16,619 nt of DNA from Bacteroidaceae bacterium. Lineage in GTDB: Bacteria; Bacteroidota; Bacteroidia; Bacteroidales; Bacteroidaceae. Position 1 is the stretch's first letter; the number at the start of each line of letters is the position of its first letter. The translations under genes were made by a program, and so were the position numbers. The DNA lies in the NCBI GenBank assembly GCA_016292545.1, contig JAEDIG010000051.1:1-16619 (forward strand), in the 5' to 3' direction. Of the stretch, positions 1-7,774 are shown piece by piece. The notes below the pieces were generated by a model, which had not been told where the DNA came from, searched no databases, and saw nothing but the letters and a program-made list of their open reading frames with translations.

Positions 1-153
1 GATGGCGGGGAACGTGACGTCCGACACCAAGGCGTGGGCGATGGCCAGCGTGACGGTGCCGATGGCGATGCTCAGCACCGAAATGGTGGTCTGCAGATTG
101 TACTTCATGAGGTTGCGCAGGGCGACCTTGAGATTGTGGAGGATCATGCTCAT
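1..153 (-). CDS. MacB/FtsX-family ABC transporter permease, N-terminal fragment (cut by window edge)
   Basis: Reading leftwards from the ATG at 153 gives 51 codons open to the window edge, so only the N-terminus is visible. It starts MSMILHNLKVALRNLMKY and continues into a hydrophobic first membrane segment (about residues 22-42). This is the usual start of Bacteroidetes MacB/FtsX-like permeases: a short basic amphipathic stretch, then TM1. A second ATG (147) gives a start matching the paralogous remnant at 2488-2754; the two proteins agree at about 38 of 49 residues, and the DNA of 43-147 differs from 2632-2736 at only about six positions. A promoter and paired dyad operator lie just upstream and are shared with the 12514 operon, so this gene probably opens a second co-regulated operon running left out of the window. 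Full length would be expected near 800 residues. Family assignment rests on the N-terminus and the paralogs. Confidence 0.8.
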   Translation of the reverse strand, partial: MSMILHNLKVALRNLMKYNLQTTISVLSIAIGTVTLAIAHALVSDVTFPAI

Positions 154-201
154 ATTATTTCTTTGTATTACGTTCGCACTTGAGTCTTGCGGTATGCGTT
201 G

Positions 202-232
202 CAAAGATATATACAAAGCATGAGGTGGCAAT
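202..232 (-). promoter_or_regulatory. Promoter of the left-edge permease gene
   Basis: On the minus strand a TATCTTTG element (209-202) fits the Bacteroidetes -7 consensus TAnnTTTG. A TTG core of the -33 element lies at 231-229, with a 19 bp spacer. The predicted transcript starts near 195 and has a leader of roughly 40-45 nt before the ATG at 153. The paired dyad operator starts 43 bp upstream of the -7 element. Confidence 0.7.
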
Positions 233-252
233 GAGAATTTTATCTGCAACCT

Positions 253-300
253 GCAGATTGTATGAAAATCATACACTTTTATGTATGAAAATCATACACT
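253..300. promoter_or_regulatory. Duplicated palindromic operator, copy 1
   Basis: Two identical 17 bp dyads, TGTATGAAAATCATACA, lie at 259-275 and 282-298. Each has 7 bp inverted arms (TGTATGA/TCATACA) around AAA. Their spacing is 23 bp, about two helical turns. The 48 bp block including the leading GCAGAT matches 12588-12635 at 46 of 48 positions and in the same orientation. It is 43 bp from the -7 element of the leftward promoter, upstream of where -33 would be, as expected for an activator site. The likely ligand is the Fis-type response regulator at 12706-13230; this is inferred from the second copy lying beside that gene. Confidence 0.75.
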
Positions 301-726
301 CCGCCCTCCTTTCTCCACAAATCGGGGTGAAAAAGTATGTCCTTGATGGGCAAGACAGGGGCAGGGCCACGGTTCATAACGCCCATGATAGCTTGTCATT
401 TGCACCTATACTCCTTCTGCCACCCCATCGTCCTCCGTTCGGAGTACATGCGTCTTCCGTTCGGAGAACACGCGTCTTCCGTTCGGAGAACACGCGTCTT
501 CCGTTCGGAAGACATGACATGAATGACCGTTCTAGGGGGATTACGTACACAGCACACACGGATTATGCCACCCCTTCGGGGTTTACCCGTATGGACCAAG
601 TCAATGAATAGTTACGATTAAAGCAAATAGATTATAACAGATAAAAAGTTCCACTTACTTTGGCCTTGCCCAGCAACTGTTCCGCCAAAGGAAGAGAGCA
701 TTCAGCAGACATACTCTGTTAACCCG
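301..726. other. Non-coding stretch between the AAA/nuclease gene and the left operon promoter
   Basis: No credible gene is visible. The stretch holds the 4 x 22 bp tandem repeat (429-516) and a small perfect hairpin, ACCCC-TTC-GGGGT, at 570-582. There is also a weak 7 bp inverted repeat (CTTTGGC at 658-664 with GCCAAAG at 684-690, 19 nt loop) just after the stop of the 727-2346 gene. It might help end that transcript but has no convincing U-tract. Confidence 0.5.
429..516. repeat. Tandem repeat, four 22 bp units with an internal dyad
   Basis: Four contiguous 22 bp units lie at 429-450, 451-472, 473-494 and 495-516. Units 2 and 3 are identical; units 1 and 4 differ at a few positions. Every unit has the core TCCG-TT-CGGA as an inverted repeat. 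The next pair outwards is C:G in unit 1, T:G in units 2-3 and T:A in unit 4, so the dyad is retained or nearly retained. The unit length is not a multiple of three, so overlapping open frames change frame in each copy, which argues against coding. Function unknown. Confidence 0.85.
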
Positions 727-2346
727 CTAAAACTGCTGTTCGTCAACAATCTCTCCCTTTTCATCCACCGCGCGCCAATGCACAATGTTGCGGGCATCGG
801 AGGAAATGCACACTCCGCACTTGGTGACCTTGTGTCCGTCTGGCTCGTAAGGAATGGTATAGCCCTTGGAGTCAATCTGTGCCAAGGCGTTGCTGACCGT
901 GTCATCCACCTTCAGTTCGAGCACATAGATGTCATTCCTGGTCTTTATCACCACGTCGGCACGACCCAGCACGCTCTTCACCTCGGTGTCGACAATGGAA
1001 TTAAGCATGGAGAACGCCATATAAATCAACAGTTTGTAGAACGACTCACGGCTTGCCTTGTCGGCCCATTCCTGCTTGGTGATAATATCGTAGGGAATCT
1101 TGGCAATGTATGAACGGAGGGCAGAAAGTGCTCCTGGGAGGTTGCCTTTGAACAGGGAGGAAGCCATGTTGCGGACCAGACTGTTGCCATCGGCAGTGCT
1201 GCGTTTCAGAATCAATGGCATCAGTCCGCTCACCATACCTTCTCTCACCTCAAGATTGGGGAAATGGAGCGTGTATGTCTTCAACAGTGGGTCATACGAG
1301 TCTATCGTCAGGTATCCGCCTTGATAAAGCAAGGGTATCGGGGTTTCCGCATCCTCACATGGCACATTGAACTCGTTCAAGCCGACCTCGACGCCGTCAT
1401 ACTCCAAGGCGGTCGTGAGAGGATAGTGCTTCAGATGCTCTATCAGCGATGTCATCGTACCCGACTCAAACCAATAATGTCTTATGGATTTGTCATTGAG
1501 GGCATTCAAAAGGCTGTATGGAGCATAAACATCCTGACTGTTCTCGGAGAAATGATAGCCGTCGTAGTTACGCTTCAGTTCCGCGTATGCTTCATCCAAA
1601 GTGATATTCAAAACATCAGCATATTCCTCCACACATGGACGCAAGATGGTGGAAAGCTCGTGCTGGGTAATGCCGCAAAGACCGGAATACTCGTCGAACA
1701 TGGAAACCTGCTTCAAATTGTTCAGTTCGGAGAAGATGCTCATCTGCGAGAACTTTGTCACTCCAGTGATGAAGACAAACTTCAGGTATGCACCCTCATC
1801 CTTCAGCACCTGATAGAACTCCCGGAGCATCATGCGCATGGATTCGAGCTGCTCTTTGTCGTATAAAAGGCGCATGGCGGGAGCATCGTATTCATCGAGA
1901 ATGACCACGGTTCTCTCTCCCGTCTGTTCACAGGCACGATGAATCAAACTGCGGAAGCGGTCACCGGGAGTCAGAGAAAGAGAATCACGCCCATAAATAC
2001 TTTCATATCCACGAAGCATAGACTCCAACTTGGTCTTCGCCTCGCTTACCTTCAGGTTCTTCAACCCGCTCATCGTGAAGTGAAACACGGGATATGTTTT
2101 CCACTCCTTCTCCAGTTCCATTATCTTCAGCCCCTCGAAGAGTTGCTTCTGGCCCTGGAAATAAGCCTTGAAGGTGTTGCAGAGCAATGATTTGCCGAAA
2201 CGGCGGGGACGGGCAAGGAAGACGTACTCATACTTCTTCACATTGACAAGGTCATAAATGATGTCTGTCTTGTCAACGTAAACCTTACCCTCTTCGCGTA
2301 TCTTCTGAAACTGGTCGGTATCTACTGGATATACAAATCTTTCCAT
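727..2346 (-). CDS. AAA-ATPase-like / PD-(D/E)XK nuclease domain protein
   Basis: A 539-residue protein of the widespread Bacteroidetes family that joins an N-terminal AAA-ATPase-like domain (Pfam AAA-ATPase_like) to a C-terminal PD-(D/E)XK nuclease domain (PDDEXK_9, formerly DUF1703). Visible motifs are a degenerate P-loop ARPRRFGKSLL (about 45-55), Walker B VVILDEYDAP (147-156), a sensor-like ITGVTKFS (193-200) and the nuclease signature GRADVVIK...YVLELKVD (461-481), with D464, E477 and K479 as likely metal and catalytic residues. Both active sites look intact. The ATG at 2346 is preferred over an upstream in-frame TTG at 2379, because that TTG lies inside the -7 promoter element. The gene has its own promoter and sits between the two permease units. 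The biological role of the family is not established; defence or mobile-element roles have been suggested only on domain grounds. Confidence 0.88.
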   Translation of the reverse strand: MERFVYPVDTDQFQKIREEGKVYVDKTDIIYDLVNVKKYEYVFLARPRRFGKSLLCNTFKAYFQGQKQLFEGLKIMELEKEWKTYPVFHFTMSGLKNLKVSEAKTKLESMLRGYESIYGRDSLSLTPGDRFRSLIHRACEQTGERTVVILDEYDAPAMRLLYDKEQLESMRMMLREFYQVLKDEGAYLKFVFITGVTKFSQMSIFSELNNLKQVSMFDEYSGLCGITQHELSTILRPCVEEYADVLNITLDEAYAELKRNYDGYHFSENSQDVYAPYSLLNALNDKSIRHYWFESGTMTSLIEHLKHYPLTTALEYDGVEVGLNEFNVPCEDAETPIPLLYQGGYLTIDSYDPLLKTYTLHFPNLEVREGMVSGLMPLILKRSTADGNSLVRNMASSLFKGNLPGALSALRSYIAKIPYDIITKQEWADKASRESFYKLLIYMAFSMLNSIVDTEVKSVLGRADVVIKTRNDIYVLELKVDDTVSNALAQIDSKGYTIPYEPDGHKVTKCGVCISSDARNIVHWRAVDEKGEIVDEQQF

Positions 2347-2376
2347 ATCTACGGCATTATCATTGCTAACTCGCCG

Positions 2377-2407
2377 CAAAAATACATAAAATAAACGGCA
2401 TCACAAA
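2377..2407 (-). promoter_or_regulatory. Promoter of the AAA/nuclease gene
   Basis: On the minus strand TATTTTTG (2384-2377) matches the -7 consensus TAnnTTTG, and TTTG (2407-2404) matches the -33 element with a 19 bp spacer. The transcript would start near 2370, about 25 nt before the ATG at 2346. This separates the gene from the permease operon upstream and fixes the choice of start. Confidence 0.7.
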
Positions 2408-2430
2408 GAAAAGCAAGCAAAATCAAATCG

Positions 2431-2452
2431 CGCCCACTTGTTTTTATGGGCG
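2431..2452 (-). terminator. Possible terminator of the efflux operon
   Basis: CGCCCA (2431-2436) pairs with TGGGCG (2447-2452) around a 10 nt loop. It lies 36 bp past the stop of the permease remnant, and the minus strand then runs into a T-rich stretch (GATTTGATTTT). The stem is short and the T-run is broken, so it may be only partly effective. It sits between the operon end and the promoter of the next gene, where a terminator is expected. Confidence 0.4.
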
Positions 2453-2487
2453 TAGTTTCTCTATTATACCTTATTATATATCATTCT

Positions 2488-2754
2488 TCATTCTTTGGCG
2501 ATTATCTCTGAGGGGTTGGTGCGCATGATGTGGTGGATGTGCATCACCACAATGGCAGCTATCAGCAGGATGACGATGAGCGAACCGGCGAGGCAGGGGA
2601 TTGTAGCTCCCGACAGTGCTGCATGGGCAAAGGCCAGCGTGACAATGCCGATGGCGATGCTCAGCACCGAGATGGCGGTCTGCAGCTTGTACTTCATGAG
2701 GTTGCGCAGGGCGACCTTGAGATTGTGGAGAATCATATACCTTTTGTTTATCAT
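2488..2754 (-). pseudogene. Internally deleted MacB/FtsX-family permease remnant (88 aa)
   Basis: The 88-residue frame is the two ends of a permease joined in frame. Residues 7-55 (from MILHNLKVALRNLMKYK) match the N-terminus and TM1 of the permease at the left edge. Residues from about 57 to 88 form one hydrophobic segment and a tail ending RTNPSEIIAKE, the same terminal 11 residues as the 815-residue permease at 5300-7747. Full-length relatives are near 800 residues, so roughly 700 or more, including both periplasmic regions and most membrane segments, are missing. It is last in the operon, 14 bp after the previous stop. The frame has no stop or frameshift, so a two-TM protein may still be made, but it cannot work as a normal permease. 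Two starts are possible (2754, or 2736 by homology). Confidence 0.8.
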
Positions 2755-2768
2755 TTGGTTTCTAATAA

Positions 2769-5255
2769 TTATTCACTCTTCATCACGTCGGCGGGGTTCT
2801 CACTTGCGGCCTTGCGTATCTGCCAGTAGATGGTGGCGAGAGTGAGAAGGAACATGAGGAGTGCTGCGCCGATGAAGTACCAAGGTGTGAGCGGGACATG
2901 ATGGGCATAACCCTGAATGTAGAAGTGAAGAGCATAGATGGCAAGGGGAGTGCCGATGACGATGGCTGCTCCAAGTGCTGACAGATAGCGACGGGCAATG
3001 AGCCGGAAGATGTCCTTGAACCTGGCGCCATTGACCTTGCGGATGGCAATCTCCCTTCTGCGTTGCCGGACATCGTAAAGTGATATGCCCAAGAGGCCGA
3101 AGCATGAGATGAGGATGGAGAGGATGGCAAAAGTGGTGAAGATGCGTGCCACACGAGCGTCCTCGGCATAGACTTTCTCTATCTCATCTTCAATGTACTT
3201 GTGAGGCATAATGCTGCCAGGACCGTTTTCCTCCTCATAGAGTTTCTGGAGAAACGCCATGGCTTCTTTTCGCCTGCCCGGCTGATAGCTCGCTATAAAG
3301 TATCTCCGAGGACTGAATTTGGGGTCTTCTATCATTAAAAAGAATGGCACATCTTCCATGCCCAGATGGTTCACGCAGAAGTCGTCGTACACTCCGGCAA
3401 TGGTATAGGCTGGGTTGCCGGTTGTAGGGTTTCCGTTCTCGTCAACGCCAAACCACAGCCGTCTCTCTGGCTGGATGCGCGTGGAGGATATGTCGTGGAC
3501 ACCCAACTTCTCTTTTGCACGTCGTGACAGATACATCCGGTATGACTTAAGATTGTCACGTTCGGCATCGGGTGCCTCTCCCTCCAGGAGCTTCAATCCG
3601 TACATCTCTATCTCCACAGGAGAAAGCCAGACTTCAACGATAGGTTGGTAATCAGTGCCCTTCATGTCTGCTTTCAGGCTGGTTCCATAGTCCTCCAACG
3701 AGCTTCTCTTTGCTGTAAGGGAGGGGGTGTCACCTCCATAAGCGCAATGCGTGAACAGAGGCGACTCTTTGATGCGCCGCATATAATCATCTGCGCGTCC
3801 CTCAGCTTTTTCCGTCATCTCAACGTGTCGCAGCCATTCCTCATGGGTCATATATCCATGTAACTGATTACGAATTGCAGGGATGAGGTCGAACCACACG
3901 ATATTCTCAGTCTTGTACCCCAGGTCCGAATGCAGCATGTAATACAGCTGGCTGACAGAATATGAGCTGACCACAATGAGGAAGAAGGTGAAGGCGTACT
4001 GAAGCCAAAGTGACACCTTGCGCGAGATGGCATTCACCACACTGCGTTTCACATCACAGCCAGAACCCGGATGACTGCTTCTCACTGCCACCGGAATGCT
4101 CACAGCAAGAGGCAATGCGAGCGCTATTGATAAAGACATGAGGATGTCGAAGCCAGGTGAAGCCTGAAGCGTCACGCCATAGTACTTCACAAGCAGGGGT
4201 AACCCGAGGCTGACGACAATCCATGCCATTGCCACAGAGAACGCTGCCAACAGGAAGTTCTCAACGAATATCATCCAGAACACATCTGAGGTGTTTGCTC
4301 CAAATATCTTGCGTATAGCTATACCCCGATGACGATGGACAGCAAGGATGGAGAAGATGTTGAAGTAGTTGAACAGCCCGACCAAAAGCAGGAGGAGGGC
4401 ACCTGCCACCAAGAACATGATGTTCTGCTTGTCGCCTCTCGGATAGAAGTTGTCTGCTCCAGATGTCAAGTCATTCACGGGGCTATCTAAATAGACATTG
4501 TCGAGCGGGAAGAGTTGATAGTGGCGGACGAACTTCTCCATGTTTTGCCCAAAATCCTCTTCATATGGCTTCTGACGCCGGTTATACTCCTTGTAGTCAG
4601 CACCTTCCCTCAAGCGGACGACACTCCATCCGACATACATTATTTTCTTCAGGTCGATATTCAGAAGCATGTCAAATCCGAAGCTGCACTTGGTGTCTGG
4701 CCGCTCTACAACGCCGACAACAGAAAGCGATTTGTCGTCGTGAACAAGTGTTTTGCCTACCGCAGATTCGTCTGGCCATATTCGTTCAGCCAAATCACGG
4801 GTAATGACAACATCTGTCATTCCCTTCATGGACAAAGTGCCTGCGACCAACTTCCGGGGCAGCATACGCAGAAACATGCTGTCAGCCAACACGGCTTCGA
4901 CCTGATAGTGGACATCATCTGCCACCATGTCAAGGCCACCGTATGCATATGTGAACCGCGTGAAACACTCTACATCGGGGTCGGCAAACGGATCCTCCCA
5001 GTTGTCAATATGATTGGCATTTATAGCATCGTCATGCGAATAGTAGATGTTGCCCTCATATCCTCCATGGTTCACAAGAAGGTATGTGCGGTCGAGCTCC
5101 GGCACATAGTGATTGACGGTAAGTTCCTGATGAACATACCGGGCGATGACAATGGCTCCTGTGAGACTGACGATGAGCCCCACGACATTAATGAAAGTAT
5201 ATGTACGCATGCGAGAGAGGTTTCGCAGAGCGTGCTTGAGAATGTATGTCTTCAT
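2769..5255 (-). CDS. MacB/FtsX-family ABC transporter permease (828 aa)
   Basis: An inner-membrane permease of the MacB/FtsX type with the duplicated Bacteroidetes architecture. TM1 is at about 20-42, followed by a large periplasmic (MacB_PCD-like) region about 45-275. TM2-TM4 lie near 278-300, 325-350 and 370-391 and TM5 near 415-437. A second periplasmic region follows (about 440-700), then TM6-TM8 near 703-726, 757-778 and 792-811. The cytoplasmic coupling segments typical of the family appear in both halves: RGIAIRKIFGA (310-320) and REIAIRKVNGA (734-744). It ends ENPADVMKSE. Its start is 44 bp after the stop of the preceding permease and it belongs to the same leftward operon. Such proteins act with a MacB/LolD-like ATPase to move substrates at the envelope; no ATPase is encoded here and the substrate is unknown. 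The two permeases may form a heterodimer (inference). Confidence 0.92.
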   Translation of the reverse strand: MKTYILKHALRNLSRMRTYTFINVVGLIVSLTGAIVIARYVHQELTVNHYVPELDRTYLLVNHGGYEGNIYYSHDDAINANHIDNWEDPFADPDVECFTRFTYAYGGLDMVADDVHYQVEAVLADSMFLRMLPRKLVAGTLSMKGMTDVVITRDLAERIWPDESAVGKTLVHDDKSLSVVGVVERPDTKCSFGFDMLLNIDLKKIMYVGWSVVRLREGADYKEYNRRQKPYEEDFGQNMEKFVRHYQLFPLDNVYLDSPVNDLTSGADNFYPRGDKQNIMFLVAGALLLLLVGLFNYFNIFSILAVHRHRGIAIRKIFGANTSDVFWMIFVENFLLAAFSVAMAWIVVSLGLPLLVKYYGVTLQASPGFDILMSLSIALALPLAVSIPVAVRSSHPGSGCDVKRSVVNAISRKVSLWLQYAFTFFLIVVSSYSVSQLYYMLHSDLGYKTENIVWFDLIPAIRNQLHGYMTHEEWLRHVEMTEKAEGRADDYMRRIKESPLFTHCAYGGDTPSLTAKRSSLEDYGTSLKADMKGTDYQPIVEVWLSPVEIEMYGLKLLEGEAPDAERDNLKSYRMYLSRRAKEKLGVHDISSTRIQPERRLWFGVDENGNPTTGNPAYTIAGVYDDFCVNHLGMEDVPFFLMIEDPKFSPRRYFIASYQPGRRKEAMAFLQKLYEEENGPGSIMPHKYIEDEIEKVYAEDARVARIFTTFAILSILISCFGLLGISLYDVRQRRREIAIRKVNGARFKDIFRLIARRYLSALGAAIVIGTPLAIYALHFYIQGYAHHVPLTPWYFIGAALLMFLLTLATIYWQIRKAASENPADVMKSE

Positions 5256-5299
5256 AATGTCTATTTCTTCTTGTAGTTGATATTCATTGGAGTTGATTA

Positions 5300-7747
5300 C
5301 TATTCCTTGGCAATTATCTCCGAGGGATTGGTCCTTGACACTCTATATATCTTCTCCCATACAGTGATGAGGATGATGAAGGCGACTATCATGAAACTTG
5401 CCATTACCCACTTGCAACTGAGGCAGATGGCATTTCCCTGAACTCCCATCATGTTAATAATCCAGGTGCCGAGCACTATGCCCAAGGGTACTGCCACCAG
5501 GGCCGAGACGATGAGCACACGCACATAGCTGCGGGAGAACAACAGGATGATGTCGCGCATCTTTGCTCCATGCACCTTGCGGATTGCCACTTCCTTCTCG
5601 CGTCCACGCGTGTCGAGCGAAACAGCGGAATATACACTGATGATGATGCAAAGAAGACTGATTACAGTGAGGACCCAGCAGAGCTGCTGCAACATTTCGG
5701 CCCAGCGCACCCGTGTAAACCAGGTGTCATAGACATTGGAAATGTCGAGAGGCATCAGGTTCCTTGGACACTTTGAGTGGTACAGATTGTTCAGTTCTTC
5801 CATAAGTTCGTCATAACGGTGGACTTTCGGCCGGAGGATGTAGTAATTGACCTCCGTTCCATTCCACTGCGGGAGCGACTCGCACAGGACACTCTCCTCG
5901 ACTTCTGGTACAATCATGAAAAACGAAGGCAGAAATATTCTACACACTTCGCGCCAGACAGGCACATAACCGATACTCACATAATCATGCCCGTCTGCAA
6001 GGACCCTTCTCCTCCTTGGACCACGCTCTGCCTGCACCGACCTGGCGATGCGGCCGGCATCCTGCGGACGGACAAAGACCGGAACCATCGCGCTATAATC
6101 CATGCCTTCATACGCTGCCACGGGATGAAGTCCCATGGCCAGGAAATACTGCTCGTTGGCAGAAGCTATAGCATACATATATCCCTGGGGAGTATTCTCT
6201 TCAGACATAAGTGTCGCACTGTTGACATACAGTGTGGTGTCAACTTCATTTGCAGAGAAATGGGAAGAGACCAACAGACACCCGTCCTGTTCCATGCTCG
6301 GCAAAGAGGCTAACTCGCTGTTTGTGAAATACAGCAGGCTGCCCGGTTCCCCTGCTTCGCCAGTCATCACATCTGTCTGGCTTGAACGGTTTATCAGCAT
6401 GCACCGTTTGATGCCACTCGAATCCTCGGGAAGGTGGAATGTGCGTGACAGCTGTCTGGAGAAGAAGTATGTGCCCAATATGACCGCCAACATGAAGATG
6501 CAGAAAACATACTGAATGACAAGCACGACGCTGCGGCCCGTGTGGCCCGTACGGTTGCTGCGGCCTGCCGTCATGCCAAGAGGCGCATGGAGGGTGCGGC
6601 GCACTGCAAGAGCTACTATGCCAAGAGTCAGCAAGGTGGAAAGCAGGGAAATCCACAACTCGCGGCGGTAAACGATATCCAGGTCAACATAGAACGAGTT
6701 ATCCATCATTATATACAGAACCGGCAAGGCATAGTCTGCTACAACCGTGGTAAGACTCAGGGCAACCATCGTTGTGACCCCGAACACAATGGCCACTTCG
6801 ATAGCCAGAAGCCAGAAGAGCTGCCAGGGTCTTGCTCCTACACAACGGCGCAAAGCCATCTCACGGCTGCGAAGGCTGAACAGCTGCAGCTGCATCTTCA
6901 GGAAACCCGACAGACCGATAATCAATACAATGCTGCCCAGAAACATGAAAAGGCCACAAAGCGCAAGCGTCTTCAATATGAATGATGTTTCATCTGATTG
7001 ACGGATCAGCGGATAACGGTCGGTATAGAGTTTCTGAAGGTCCGCGGATAGTTCTTGCCAGTTCTTCCCCTCTGCAAGGGCTATATCCATCCAATGGACT
7101 GATTCCTTGAACTGGCTCAGGAAGGGCGTGTCGCTGACAACGAACATACCTTCGAGCTGTCCACGCAGATTGGAGCGGACTACATCGTTGACGGGGCCTG
7201 AATAGGTGCGGTCGGCCCGGACGCTTGCAAACCACCCTACAGGATTTGTCTTTTCTCCGAGTGTCTTCCTCCACAACCCGTCGGACATGATGACTGTGCC
7301 GGGCTCAAGATGTGTGACAGGTTTGCCTGTGATGGCAGAGCGGAAACCATAATGCCGGAGGTATTCAGGGCTGACGGCTGTCAGGGAAGCTTGCATTTCC
7401 CATTCTCTGCCTTCAAGGTCTGTAAGTGTCCATTTGGCCTCCAAGTTAGTCTCTTTGAAAAGAAGGTAGCCGATAGAGGCGGGGTGCTGCTCTGTCAGTT
7501 TTTTGAATGCTGCCCGGTCAAATGGTCTGGCTCTGAAATCTTCTTTGTCTGTCAGAAAATGAACCCGGACGGATTTATAATTGTCTTCATAGTTCAGCGT
7601 CCATACGCCAGATACAAAGTGAAAAGTCATGGTGAAGCAGACGATGCCGACAGCCAGACACAGGATGCTGATGGTGTTCTGTACCTTGTACTTCATCAGA
7701 TTGCGGACCGACGTGCGAAGGTTGCTGAGAAAGAGTCTTTTGTCCAT
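5300..7747 (-). CDS. MacB/FtsX-family ABC transporter permease (815 aa)
   Basis: Second full-length permease of the operon, with the same plan as its neighbour but clearly diverged in sequence. TM1 is at about 25-47, periplasmic region 1 about 50-255, TM2 257-281, TM3 310-335, TM4 363-383 and TM5 406-429. Periplasmic region 2 spans about 430-685, followed by TM6 687-710, TM7 741-765 and TM8 779-798. Coupling segments are REMALRRCVGA (295-305) and KEVAIRKVHGA (718-728). The N-terminus RTSVRNLMKYKVQNTISIL and the C-terminus RTNPSEIIAKE ally it with the left-edge permease and the remnant. It starts 27 bp after the adaptor's stop, in the order expected for tripartite systems (outer-membrane factor, adaptor, permease). 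Export from periplasm or inner membrane through the TolC-like channel is the likely role; the substrate is unknown. Confidence 0.92.
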   Translation of the reverse strand: MDKRLFLSNLRTSVRNLMKYKVQNTISILCLAVGIVCFTMTFHFVSGVWTLNYEDNYKSVRVHFLTDKEDFRARPFDRAAFKKLTEQHPASIGYLLFKETNLEAKWTLTDLEGREWEMQASLTAVSPEYLRHYGFRSAITGKPVTHLEPGTVIMSDGLWRKTLGEKTNPVGWFASVRADRTYSGPVNDVVRSNLRGQLEGMFVVSDTPFLSQFKESVHWMDIALAEGKNWQELSADLQKLYTDRYPLIRQSDETSFILKTLALCGLFMFLGSIVLIIGLSGFLKMQLQLFSLRSREMALRRCVGARPWQLFWLLAIEVAIVFGVTTMVALSLTTVVADYALPVLYIMMDNSFYVDLDIVYRRELWISLLSTLLTLGIVALAVRRTLHAPLGMTAGRSNRTGHTGRSVVLVIQYVFCIFMLAVILGTYFFSRQLSRTFHLPEDSSGIKRCMLINRSSQTDVMTGEAGEPGSLLYFTNSELASLPSMEQDGCLLVSSHFSANEVDTTLYVNSATLMSEENTPQGYMYAIASANEQYFLAMGLHPVAAYEGMDYSAMVPVFVRPQDAGRIARSVQAERGPRRRRVLADGHDYVSIGYVPVWREVCRIFLPSFFMIVPEVEESVLCESLPQWNGTEVNYYILRPKVHRYDELMEELNNLYHSKCPRNLMPLDISNVYDTWFTRVRWAEMLQQLCWVLTVISLLCIIISVYSAVSLDTRGREKEVAIRKVHGAKMRDIILLFSRSYVRVLIVSALVAVPLGIVLGTWIINMMGVQGNAICLSCKWVMASFMIVAFIILITVWEKIYRVSRTNPSEIIAKE

Positions 7748-7774
7748 ATTATTTATCTAAGGTTTGTTTCATTG

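Noticed and set aside
429..516. CRISPR array
   Set aside because: The units are directly contiguous, with no spacers, and no cas genes are nearby.
180..611. Plus-strand open frame of 143 codons
   Set aside because: It crosses the operator, the dyads and the 22 bp tandem repeat, whose period is not a multiple of three. Composition is arginine-rich and repetitive, with no domain. It is better explained as a chance frame in non-coding DNA.
2347..2379. Upstream TTG start extending the AAA/nuclease protein by 11 residues
   Set aside because: The TTG lies within the predicted -7 promoter element, so it would not be in the mRNA. ATG 2346 begins the conserved region.
2488..2754. Small toxin-like or novel two-TM protein
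   Set aside because: Both halves match the ends of neighbouring permeases, so a deletion derivative explains it better, although residual function cannot be excluded.
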